A stretch of 43,761 nucleotides of DNA. Source: a virus. Below the pieces are notes generated by a model, which worked only from the letters and a program-made list of their open reading frames with translations, ran no database searches and had not been told where the DNA came from. Made by a program: the position numbers and the translations under genes. Shown here piece by piece: positions 33,605 through 39,638 of this stretch (the first letter of the stretch is position 1; each line of letters begins with the position of its first letter). The DNA is taken from positions 1 to 43,761 of the IMG/VR virus record IMGVR_UViG_3300020466_000335. One strand, given 5' to 3'.

Positions 33605-33753
33605 TGCTTTCGGGCCTCCACGAACATGCTGCACACCACAGCGCCAAGTCCGATCATCGCCAGGGCGAATGCCAGCTTCCCGTAGTGCGGCGGCACGAAA
33701 TATTTAGGGCCCAACATCAAGATCACCCCCAGTGCCAACATCCGTCCTTGCAT
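33601..33753 (-). CDS. small two-segment membrane protein (50 aa)
   Basis: The protein begins MQGRMLALGVILMLGPKYFV, has a short polar turn (PPHYGK), and a second hydrophobic segment (LAFALAMIGLGAVVCSMFV). The stop overlaps the start of the 56-residue membrane protein. Two tiny membrane proteins in one coupled unit suggest a joint action at the inner membrane. The family is unknown. Confidence 0.6.
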   Translation of the reverse strand: MQGRMLALGVILMLGPKYFVPPHYGKLAFALAMIGLGAVVCSMFVEARKQ

Positions 33754-33761
33754 GGATCCCC

Positions 33762-34070
33762 CTACTCGCACCCGCTGGGCACGGTTATCAGTTTCTGATC
33801 ACGAATTCTGCGCCGCCAGGTGCGGTAGATACCGCGCATCTGGCAACGCAACAATTCCGCCTCCGACAAGTCCACGGTCATCCGGCCGTCGACGATCGCG
33901 TGACAGGTGGCGCAACCGTCTACCACCCACCAGTCCGGAGACTTGATAGACGTGCCCTTGTCCTCACTGGGCAAATGGCACGGCACCGTAGTTTCCGTGC
34001 CGCCCTCACACCACGGATGGATCCCGAACGCACACGTCTGATCACGCGATGCCGCGGTCAACTTACTCAC
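33762..34070 (-). CDS. DUF1364/YbcO-like zinc protein
   Basis: The 102-residue protein has DQTCAFGIHPWCEGGTETTV, then PCHLP, GCATCHAIVDGR and LLRCQMRGIYRTW, the pattern of DUF1364 (YbcO-type) proteins of lambda-like phages, which have an HNH-like zinc fold and are thought to be nucleases. The start is GTG, either 34070 or 34073, overlapping the upstream stop. A role in phage recombination or replication is likely from the family. Confidence 0.8.
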   Translation of the reverse strand: MSKLTAASRDQTCAFGIHPWCEGGTETTVPCHLPSEDKGTSIKSPDWWVVDGCATCHAIVDGRMTVDLSEAELLRCQMRGIYRTWRRRIRDQKLITVPSGCE

Positions 34071-34377
34071 CACGCGGACCCTTGAGCCAGTTCAGGATGT
34101 CATTCACGCCGGCCTCCACGCGGGCCAGCTCCCGGCGAAGATCTCCACCCCCGTTGCGCACATTCCAAGCCGCATCGGCCGCGGGGGTCGCCAGGCGAAC
34201 ACCACGGGGCTGACCTGCAAGGCTCGGCGAAATCTCCACGCGCGGACCAAGCGCCCCGCAATCCTCACATCCAGTCTGCACGTAGCGCAGGTCGCCGTGC
34301 ATGAAGTGGCGCTGACCAGACGAGGCCCCACCTCCGCAGAAGGGGCATTCGCGCAGCTCACTCACCGGACGGCCCAT
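34063..34377 (-). CDS. Lar-like zinc-ribbon protein
   Basis: The 104-residue protein has a zinc ribbon (LRECPFCGG, later TGCEDCGALGP) followed by ATPAADAAWNVRNGG, the Lar-like hallmark, and a helical tail (LRRELARVEAGVNDILNWL). It could help the phage escape restriction, as Lar does. It shares this family look with the protein at 23663-23953 but the sequences differ outside the motifs. The start overlaps the stop of the HTH gene. Confidence 0.7.
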   Translation of the reverse strand: MGRPVSELRECPFCGGGASSGQRHFMHGDLRYVQTGCEDCGALGPRVEISPSLAGQPRGVRLATPAADAAWNVRNGGGDLRRELARVEAGVNDILNWLKGPRGE

Positions 34378-34777
34378 TCGGGTTCAGCTCCAGCCATGCG
34401 GCTACCTGATCTTCCGGCCAGGCTTGGGGCTTTAGCCCCTTGATACGCGCCGGGAAGTCCTTGGCGGCGGTCCAGCGACGCGCCGTGGTTTCGTGCACGC
34501 CCGCCATACGCATGATTGCCGGGATCCTCACTATCCAGCGGCCGTCCACAAGTTCCCGCGCAGCCCTGGACACAACCTTGCCCGTATGCGGGTCAACGAC
34601 CGGCTGAGAGTTGAACGGATAGACCGGCTTCGCGCCGTCGCACGACGAAAGCACTTTGATCTCGCCGCCGCGATCCAGAAACTCCTGCGTCTGGCGCGCG
34701 ATTTCCGCTCTCAGCGCATCCGTATTCGGCCGCGGTGCCTCGTTCGTGGCGAAACGTCTGATCTCCGAATAGCTCAT
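34358..34777 (-). CDS. DNA-binding protein with excisionase/AlpA-like HTH
   Basis: The 139-residue protein has an N-terminal helical part (RPNTDALRAEIARQTQEFLDRGGEIKVL) and a C-terminal helix-turn-helix (IPAIMRMAGVHETTARRWTAAKDFP, then WPEDQVAAWLE) typical of AlpA/MerR-like small DNA-binding domains. It could regulate transcription within the early region. The real excisionase candidate is next to the integrase (41991-42245). No target site was identified. Confidence 0.65.
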   Translation of the reverse strand: MSYSEIRRFATNEAPRPNTDALRAEIARQTQEFLDRGGEIKVLSSCDGAKPVYPFNSQPVVDPHTGKVVSRAARELVDGRWIVRIPAIMRMAGVHETTARRWTAAKDFPARIKGLKPQAWPEDQVAAWLELNPNGPSGE

Positions 34778-34825
34778 AGCTCACTCCCCGTGATTCACGT
34801 AGAACAATGAAATTTGTCAGCCCGC

Positions 34826-35047
34826 CTACCGGTCATCGGGATGCCATCCCTGCTCCAGGCCGCTGTGGCCCTCCGGTGCCGGCGGAAGCCAATAAACCAC
34901 CGCCAGAACTGGCAGGCCCGCCGGCCACACCACCGCAAGCAGCACCAACTTTTTCCCGGCGATATGCATGCCCTCCTTGGCGCGCAGCAGTTCGACCAGC
35001 ACCAGCACTGCACTGGCGCCCAAAATCCACAGTAAAAACATCACCAT
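34826..35047 (-). CDS. small membrane protein (73 aa)
   Basis: The protein starts MVMFLLWILGASAVLVLVEL and has a second hydrophobic segment (KLVLLAVVWPAGLPVLAVVYWL), then a polar tail. Its start overlaps the stop of the AraC-type gene. No family is recognised. It is one of several small membrane proteins in the early operon. Confidence 0.6.
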   Translation of the reverse strand: MVMFLLWILGASAVLVLVELLRAKEGMHIAGKKLVLLAVVWPAGLPVLAVVYWLPPAPEGHSGLEQGWHPDDR

Positions 35048-35412
35048 TCGATCGCCTCCCGCTGGCGCGCCAGGCGCCACTGCGTGTATGTCCGCCCCTG
35101 GTGCTGCTTGAAAAACACCAGGAACGCCTCGCTCGTTTCGTAGCCGCAGAATCGCGCCGCCTTACGAATGTTCACCCGGCCGGACTTCTTCACCAGGAGA
35201 CTAAGGCGCCGGCACTGCTCCCGGCGCTTTTCCCCCGCCCAGCTGGTGCCTGCACCCCTCAACCGGCGGGCCATAGTCACCGGGTTCATGCCCATCCGAC
35301 GCGCGCATGCGGATGCACTGGCCCGGGCGAGGTCTTCGTGGTGGTACAGGTAGCGCCGCACCCTGAGGCGCACGGTGGTCGGGTCCTGGGTGCCCAGTTG
35401 CGCGACGGTCAT
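35041..35412 (-). CDS. AraC-type helix-turn-helix protein
   Basis: The 123-residue protein carries two HTH-like halves. The second (VNIRKAARFCGYETSEAFLVFFKQHQG, then YTQWR) is a clear match to the AraC C-terminal signature with a GF/GY-x-S-x-x-F core. The first half (LARASASACARRMGMNPVTMARRLRG) fits the first HTH of the same pair. There is no sensor domain, so it is a stand-alone DNA-binding unit. It overlaps the O-like gene by four bases and may control early or host genes. Confidence 0.7.
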   Translation of the reverse strand: MTVAQLGTQDPTTVRLRVRRYLYHHEDLARASASACARRMGMNPVTMARRLRGAGTSWAGEKRREQCRRLSLLVKKSGRVNIRKAARFCGYETSEAFLVFFKQHQGRTYTQWRLARQREAIEW

Positions 35413-36473
35413 GCTGGCTCTCCGAAAGTCTCCGTGGACTGCAGGCCCGCGGATCGCGCGAGGCGATGGCGGTACCTGGCCTGATCACAATCCGCGGACT
35501 CCCAGTCACGCAGCACCCAGTCGCGGAACAACCGCGGCCAGTCGCTGTGCTGAATCTCCATTGACCGGAACCAGATCACAAACACCTCCCGCGCCTTCTT
35601 GATCAGCGGGAGCGGCACCCCCATCGCCTGCAGGTCAGTCACCTGCGCCTCGTCTGGCTCCCAGTACAAGTCCAGCGCCCTGGGCTGGTTGGCCAACACC
35701 TGCATCAGGTAAGGCTTCGGCTGCACCGGAGCGGCGAGGATTGACACGACCAGGGCGTCCAGGAGCCGGTTGATGCCGGACTGCTCCTTGCACATCCCGA
35801 GGAACGCGCGCGCCTGATCCTCCGGGATCGCGTAGCCGGTCAACCAGGTCACGCCACGGTCGAAAATGTATTGCGCCGCCGACTCATGCTGATAGAGCTC
35901 GCCGAGCGAGCGCATAGAGTTATCCACAGGATTGGCCGCGCGAGCGGCCGATGCGATAGCATCGGAACTGGTATGATCATTGGTATGATCAGTACTGGTA
36001 TGTTCTGGATCGTCTTGGGCAGTTTTTCCAAGTTGGAAGTTGGGTAGTTTTTCCAAGTTGGGCGGTGTTGTTTTTCCAACTTGGGCAGTTTTTCCAAGTT
36101 GGAGAGATTCGCCAGTGTCAGAGCTTCCAACTTGGGCAGTTTTTCCAAGTTGGGAATACTCGCCATCTTGGGCGGCCGCGTCCTCCGGCAACAACAGCCG
36201 ATCGGGAATGGTGAGTCGGTACTTTTTCGGCCCGTGAAAAGACTTTTTCTCGGCCTTGCTGAGCCACCCTTTGGACTCCAGGCGGCTCGTAATTTTGGAG
36301 ACCTGCGTGGCGTCTCGATAGCCCGCCCGATGCGCAAGCGTGGCCAGCTTCGGCCACACCGTGTCGCAATTCTTGTCCCGAAACGAATACAGCGCCACCA
36401 GCACTTTGAACTCCGATGGCGTCAGCTCAGGGTCTGCGATCGCCTCATGGGGCACGATGGCGAATTTATTCAA
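35409..36473 (-). CDS. replication initiator, O-like, with iterons inside the gene
   Basis: The 354-residue protein begins MNKFAIVPHEAIADPELTPS with an N-terminal winged helix (FKVLVALYSFRDKN, VSKITSRLESKGWLSK). Low-complexity repeats follow in the middle (QLGKTAQVG several times), then a helical C-terminal domain. The plan is that of lambda gpO: DNA-binding N-terminus, repeats encoding the origin, C-terminus for helicase recruitment. No gpP-like helicase loader gene follows, so the host loader or another protein may be used. The start overlaps the gene upstream. Confidence 0.8.
   Translation of the reverse strand: MNKFAIVPHEAIADPELTPSEFKVLVALYSFRDKNCDTVWPKLATLAHRAGYRDATQVSKITSRLESKGWLSKAEKKSFHGPKKYRLTIPDRLLLPEDAAAQDGEYSQLGKTAQVGSSDTGESLQLGKTAQVGKTTPPNLEKLPNFQLGKTAQDDPEHTSTDHTNDHTSSDAIASAARAANPVDNSMRSLGELYQHESAAQYIFDRGVTWLTGYAIPEDQARAFLGMCKEQSGINRLLDALVVSILAAPVQPKPYLMQVLANQPRALDLYWEPDEAQVTDLQAMGVPLPLIKKAREVFVIWFRSMEIQHSDWPRLFRDWVLRDWESADCDQARYRHRLARSAGLQSTETFGEPA
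35969..36004. repeat. three short TGGTATG repeats next to the iterons
   Basis: TGGTATGAT occurs at 35969-35977 and 35981-35989 and TGGTATGTT at 35996-36004, within the O-like gene and just beside the main iterons. The spacing is 12 and 15 bases. They may be part of the origin, for example a region to be melted, or simply reflect a Thr/His/Asp-rich protein stretch. Confidence 0.35.
36015..36153. repeat. probable replication origin: four 22-bp iterons
   Basis: Copies begin at 36015, 36040, 36081 and 36132. Three are identical and one has a single C to T change. Each ends in CCAAGTTGG, and two further CCAACTTGG cores lie at 36076-36084 and 36127-36135, giving six CCAASTTGG cores. They are inside the O-like gene, the layout of lambda-type origins. 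Spacing of 25, 41 and 51 bases is irregular. Initiator binding is inferred. Confidence 0.7.
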
Positions 36474-36739
36474 AGCCCCACCCCCGACAGCCGTTCATCA
36501 AGCTGGCGCAGACGCCTGGTCCGCTCTTTGCTGTCGCGTATCAGCCAGCCAAGCGTCATGCTCGTTTTGGCCAATCCGGCTTCGCGTATCGGGTTGGCTG
36601 CACCCCGCCCCATTGCGCTGATCGCCTCGACTGCCGCACTAATGGCTGCCTGGCGCGTTCTGGGCCTCGCCGGCGGAAAATTCGGCACGCGCACCCCCGG
36701 GAACACCTCCGCCGCCAATGATTTGCCGTACTTATCCAT
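36470..36739 (-). CDS. small basic helical protein, unknown
   Basis: The 89-residue protein begins MDKYGKSLAAEVFPGVRVPN and is mainly helical and basic (AAISAAVEAISAMGRGAANP, SMTLGWLIRDSKERTRRLRQLDERL). It immediately precedes the O-like gene and overlaps it by four bases. It follows the intrinsic terminator, so its transcription depends on read-through or a promoter not seen here. The family is not recognised. Confidence 0.6.
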   Translation of the reverse strand: MDKYGKSLAAEVFPGVRVPNFPPARPRTRQAAISAAVEAISAMGRGAANPIREAGLAKTSMTLGWLIRDSKERTRRLRQLDERLSGVGL

Positions 36740-36762
36740 GACACCCCCTAAGCCAAAGTTCT

Positions 36763-36787
36763 GAAAAAGGCCGCTCGCGGCGGCCTT
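36763..36787 (-). terminator. intrinsic terminator between CII block and replication genes
   Basis: On the minus strand an 8-bp perfect stem (arms at 36780-36787 and 36767-36774) with a five-base loop is followed by a run of T. It lies after the 107-residue gene and before the replication genes, comparable to tR1-type terminators that make lambda early expression depend on antitermination. No N-like antiterminator was identified. Confidence 0.7.
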
Positions 36788-36805
36788 GCTGTGGATCCCC
36801 TTGGG

Positions 36806-37129
36806 CTAACCGCCGGAGCCCTGCTGTTCGTCTTTCTCGGCGCCTCCCTGGTCGGAGTCCTGCTGTTCGGCATCATTGGGGCCGGCGCCCTTCGACCCGT
36901 CATCATCGGTGCCGGTGGAATCAACCCGACTACCGGTGGCCGCCCTTGCGTCCTTCTCCTGCCGGCTCTTGTCCGCCGGCAGCTCCTGCACACGCACCAT
37001 GGTGTTTCCGTGCACGTGGAATTCACGCTCTTCGCCGTCCTGCAGGAACGCCGGCGGCTGACCGGTCACGTTGACCCGGACTTCCACGTCCGCACTACAG
37101 TGCGCCTCGACTTTCACATTGGTTGTCAT
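36806..37129 (-). CDS. small protein with acidic disordered tail, unknown
   Basis: The 107-residue protein begins MTTNVKVEAHCSADVEVRVN, forming a small beta domain with FLQDGEEREFHVHGNTMVRV to about residue 50, followed by a charged, low-complexity tail (Asp, Gly, Glu, Gln, Ser). A GGGGGAACC ribosome site precedes the ATG. It lies between the CII-like gene and the terminator. The family is not recognised. Confidence 0.6.
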   Translation of the reverse strand: MTTNVKVEAHCSADVEVRVNVTGQPPAFLQDGEEREFHVHGNTMVRVQELPADKSRQEKDARAATGSRVDSTGTDDDGSKGAGPNDAEQQDSDQGGAEKDEQQGSGG

Positions 37130-37185
37130 GGTTCCCCCTGACTGTTTCTATGCGCCCAGAGATGGGGCCAGGCGCAGACCCCTGG

Positions 37186-37632
37186 TTAAACTGACTCGAT
37201 CCTGGGCAAGGCACGCAGCAGCTGATTCAGCGCATCGACGGCATCGTCGACCTCGCCACGAATACGCGCGTGCTCTCGAGCTGTCAGCCGACCGTCGGAA
37301 AGCGCGTCCTGGATCACGCGCGCTACATCACCGTTCTCGGCCGCCGCGATCAGCACCGCCTCAGCGATGTTCCGGGCGCCCCCCTCCTGGTCACTGTCCC
37401 GGACATAGCGCCCGCCCAGAATCTGGCATTCCGCGCTGATAATGTCTCGGGTGTTGGTGACCAGCTGCAGGGATATCGCTTCGCGCTGGCTCAGCTTGTT
37501 CTGATCTGCCGCCCAGTTGACCTTGTTGTTCAGGACCGCATAGCCCACGCCGATGCGCGCTGCGATCTCCTCGGCAGACAGGTCCGGGTGTGCGTGGAGT
37601 GTTGAGTGGTTTGCTACGTCCAGCTGGTCCAT
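37186..37632 (-). CDS. CII-like phage regulator
   Basis: The 148-residue protein has the pattern of the phage regulatory CII family: LSAEEIAARIGVGYAVLNNKVN, then KLSQREAISLQLVTNTRDII. The first part is a helix-turn-helix with the characteristic LxNKxN loop. The C-terminal half is helical (DARIRGEV-type), as in longer members. It would activate or adjust lysogeny genes after infection. It is the second gene of the early operon, after cro, as in lambda. An AGGGGGG ribosome site is present. Confidence 0.82.
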   Translation of the reverse strand: MDQLDVANHSTLHAHPDLSAEEIAARIGVGYAVLNNKVNWAADQNKLSQREAISLQLVTNTRDIISAECQILGGRYVRDSDQEGGARNIAEAVLIAAAENGDVARVIQDALSDGRLTAREHARIRGEVDDAVDALNQLLRALPRIESV

Positions 37633-37696
37633 ATGATCCCCCCTGGTTCTATGTGTGGCATCAGCCCGCGTTCGCTAGGCTTGAGCAAATGGACGC

Positions 37697-37894
37697 CTAC
37701 GCAGACTGCTTTGCGACGACGCGCGCCAGATACAGGCGCTCAATCTCCCGGCCGATGGTCGTGCCCGGGTTGCGTGTATCGCCACTGCTGATCCGGCTGA
37801 TCGTCGACTGGCTAGTGCCAGCCAGGCCGGCCAGCTCCGTTTGGCCGATACCGGACTGCAACAATGCGTTTGTCATGTCTTTGAGTGTCGCCAT
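37697..37894 (-). CDS. Cro-like repressor
   Basis: The 65-residue protein begins MATLKDMTNALLQSGIGQTE and has a compact HTH (QTELAGLAGTSQSTISRISSGDT) followed by RNPGTTIGREIERL. It is divergent from the CI-like gene across a shared control region. The ATG at 37894 lies only nine bases after the -10 box, so the message may have almost no leader. Longer in-frame starts would run through the operator and into the CI gene region and are unlikely. Confidence 0.8.
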   Translation of the reverse strand: MATLKDMTNALLQSGIGQTELAGLAGTSQSTISRISSGDTRNPGTTIGREIERLYLARVVAKQSA

Positions 37895-37910
37895 GCCCGC
37901 AGAGAATAAT
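37881..37910 (+). promoter_or_regulatory. candidate repressor promoter (PRM-like)
   Basis: TTGAGT (37881-37886) and AATAAT (37905-37910) are separated by 18 bases. The -10 box overlaps the start of the operator, so the repressor or Cro could shut off this promoter. The start point would be near 37917, giving a leader with GGAGG before the repressor ATG. The -35 region lies inside the cro gene. Confidence 0.45.
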
Positions 37911-37931
37911 GCAAATTTGCATACGTAGCAA
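37903..37931 (-). promoter_or_regulatory. candidate early promoter (PR-like)
   Basis: On the minus strand, TTGCTA (37926-37931) and TATTCT (37903-37908) are 17 bases apart. The 14-bp operator palindrome lies fully within the spacer. A bound repressor would therefore exclude RNA polymerase directly. Transcription would start at or just before the cro ATG. Confidence 0.6.
37909..37922. promoter_or_regulatory. operator palindrome at the lysogeny switch
   Basis: ATGCAAATTTGCAT is a perfect 14-bp palindrome between the cro and cI genes. An identical copy (39197-39210) and a one-base variant (39224-39237) lie in front of the next plus-strand operon. The shared site makes it the likely target of the CI-like and Cro-like proteins. 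Confidence 0.75.
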
Positions 37932-37961
37932 GGCATATGCGCTTTTTCATTGGAGGCCGGG

Positions 37962-38477
37962 ATGAATGACAATGCGAATATGTATAAGAGTCGATTCAAA
38001 CCAATCCCGGGAAAGCCGCTGACCACAACCATTCCGGCCTTGCTAGAGTGGCGCGGAATTTCGCCAAGGGGCGTGGAAGAGGCGACCGACGGGAAGGTAT
38101 TTCAAAGCAACATTCAGCGCATTTGCTCCGGGAAAACAAAAAACCCGGGGCAGGATGTCGTGGGCGGCATCGCTGAGTTTTTCGGCCTCTCGATCAGTGA
38201 AATTTACAGCGCGGAGTTCGTTCAGGCATTCATAAAGGCCGGCGGGAGCAGGAAGCGAATGGGCCAAGGGGCGATCGCCGCTGCGTACACAGGCGAGCGG
38301 GCACAACCTGGCATCTTAAAGGATGCTCAGGTGCAGTGGACCGATGAGCAAGCGAAATCTATCTTCGCAAACCTGACAGCGGATGCCGCCACCCAGCTCA
38401 TAGAAGAATTCGTCCAGGGCCTCCCCAAGGAAGACCGAATCAAGATCGCCCAGGCTTGCCTGGCTGATCTTGACTGA
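37962..38477 (+). CDS. CI-like repressor, short form without peptidase domain
   Basis: The 171-residue protein begins MNDNANMYKSRFKPIPGKPL, preceded by GGAGG five bases upstream. An HTH region (TIPALLEWRGISPRGVEEAT, then NIQRICSGKTKNPGQDVVGGIAEFFGLSISEIYS) is followed by a helical C-terminus ending LPKEDRIKIAQACLADLD. The S24 autoprotease domain of lambda CI is absent. Induction may therefore need an antirepressor or another signal. It is divergent from cro and faces the same operator. Confidence 0.8.
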   Translation: MNDNANMYKSRFKPIPGKPLTTTIPALLEWRGISPRGVEEATDGKVFQSNIQRICSGKTKNPGQDVVGGIAEFFGLSISEIYSAEFVQAFIKAGGSRKRMGQGAIAAAYTGERAQPGILKDAQVQWTDEQAKSIFANLTADAATQLIEEFVQGLPKEDRIKIAQACLADLD

Positions 38478-38592
38478 GTTGCTGCGCACGCTCAATCATT
38501 CTGCGCTGCTGCTTTGGCTCTGACGCCTTGAAAATTTTCATTAGTATTTCAAGCTGGGCTGCGGTGCACTTACTATTTTTTTTTAGGGCCAT
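38440..38592 (-). CDS. possible small convergent gene (50 aa)
   Basis: The frame begins MALKKNSKCTAAQLEILMKI and continues FKASEPKQQRRMIERAQQLS, a helical, basic, protein-like text. It overlaps the 3' end of the repressor gene in antisense by 38 bases. The ribosome site is weak and no promoter is evident. It could be a real small regulator or a chance frame. Confidence 0.35.
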   Translation of the reverse strand: MALKKNSKCTAAQLEILMKIFKASEPKQQRRMIERAQQLSQDQPGKPGRS

Positions 38593-38622
38593 AGATACTA
38601 CTTAAACAAAGCCGGACTTCAC

Positions 38623-39156
38623 ATGATGCATTTTTCAATCGCTCGACAGGATACGACACACAGCTTCAATGCCAAAACCTTGACCCGTGTTGCAGTATTG
38701 CGAAATAAAGTCACGGCGGTATGCCTTCTTGCACTTTCCTGCCCGCTACTGGCGACCGCGCAGGTATACAAGTGCGAGGACGCTAACGGCAAGCCGGTGT
38801 TTTCTGACAGGCCATGTGGCGCCGACGCTGAAACCGTAGACGTTAAAGTGCGGAGCTCTGGCATTTCGGTCGGCCCCAGCGGGGATTTTTCAAGGGTGCG
38901 CGAAGACATGCAAAGGCGTGAGATTGAGCGCAAAATTGCACGCCTTGACCAAGACATCGAAGACCTGGAAGACGAGCGTGACAGGCGCCTTGATGCCATT
39001 GCGAAAAAACGCGAGCAAGCGAACAACAACCTTGCCGGTGCCACCTGGGAACAAAGTCTGGCGACCGAGATGGCCAGCGTGTCTCAAGACTACAATGCCC
39101 GCATCACTGCAAAGCGCAGTGAAATAAATCGGTTGCGCGATCGCGCTGACCGCTAA
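38623..39156 (+). CDS. DUF4124-like secreted protein, lysogenic conversion candidate
   Basis: The 177-residue protein has a hydrophobic export signal around residues 25-46 (VTAVCLLALSCPLLATAQ), followed by VYKCEDANGKPVFSDRPCG, the DUF4124 signature with paired Cys, common in gammaproteobacterial periplasmic proteins. The rest is a charged coiled coil (RREIERKIARLDQDIEDLEDE). The first 25 residues are unusual for a signal peptide; an internal start is possible. It lies downstream of the repressor in the same direction, so it may be expressed in lysogens. Confidence 0.7.
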   Translation: MMHFSIARQDTTHSFNAKTLTRVAVLRNKVTAVCLLALSCPLLATAQVYKCEDANGKPVFSDRPCGADAETVDVKVRSSGISVGPSGDFSRVREDMQRREIERKIARLDQDIEDLEDERDRRLDAIAKKREQANNNLAGATWEQSLATEMASVSQDYNARITAKRSEINRLRDRADR

Positions 39157-39196
39157 CTCATACACCCTGGCGCAGGGCTTTCGCTTCCCCCAAAAA

Positions 39197-39237
39197 ATGC
39201 AAATTTGCATATTCTGTGATTCTATGCAAATATGCAT
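39197..39237. promoter_or_regulatory. second operator region (OL-like), two palindromes
   Basis: ATGCAAATTTGCAT (39197-39210) and ATGCAAATATGCAT (39224-39237) are 27 bases apart centre to centre and lie just ahead of the plus-strand operon. A TATTCT box at 39210-39215 follows the first one as it does at the switch, but a good -35 is not visible. An AGGGGGG ribosome site follows at 39250-39256. Confidence 0.65.
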
Positions 39238-39260
39238 TTCAACCGGTTTAGGGGGGAAGA

Positions 39261-39638
39261 ATGAAAATGGCAACGGCAAACGACCTCGAATACACGCAGG
39301 TATCGGAAAGCTGGCACATTCTGCGCGCGCCAGGCAGGCCGGGTGAACCAGGGCGCGTTTTTACCGGATACACGAAATCCGAAGTTTTCCAAAAGGCGGC
39401 GGCCTCGATCGGTCGGCAGCGGATTGACGATGGCGCCTACATCGGCGGGGGCAGCATTATCCTTCGCCTGGAGCGACTGCGCGCGGGAGAGTCACTGACG
39501 CAGGATCAGATCACGCAGGAAAGCGGCCTCTCTCCCCAGCACGCCAGGGAGCTGATGTATCGCCTGATCGTCGATGGAAAGCTGATCCGCGTCTGCGGTA
39601 TCGGCACCACGCCAAGCATGTACCACCTCCCCCAATGA
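39261..39638 (+). CDS. winged-helix-like protein, first gene of pL-like operon
   Basis: The 125-residue protein begins MKMATANDLEYTQVSESWHI. Its C-terminal half reads LTQDQITQESGLSPQHARELMYRLIVDGKLIRV, a winged helix-turn-helix pattern. The N-terminal half has strands (WHILRAPGRPG, GRVFTGYTKSEVF). It is immediately downstream of the second operator region, in the position of lambda N. It could be an early regulator, but N-type Arg-rich RNA-binding text is absent. The ATGA overlap links it to the next gene. Confidence 0.6.
   Translation: MKMATANDLEYTQVSESWHILRAPGRPGEPGRVFTGYTKSEVFQKAAASIGRQRIDDGAYIGGGSIILRLERLRAGESLTQDQITQESGLSPQHARELMYRLIVDGKLIRVCGIGTTPSMYHLPQ

Noticed and set aside
36015-36153. 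CRISPR-like repeat array
   Set aside because: Spacing is irregular, the repeats are inside a reading frame and their core is palindromic; an iteron origin explains them better.
38529-38540. Palindrome TGAAAATTTTCA as another operator
   Set aside because: It differs from the ATGCAAATTTGCAT sites and is not placed at a promoter.
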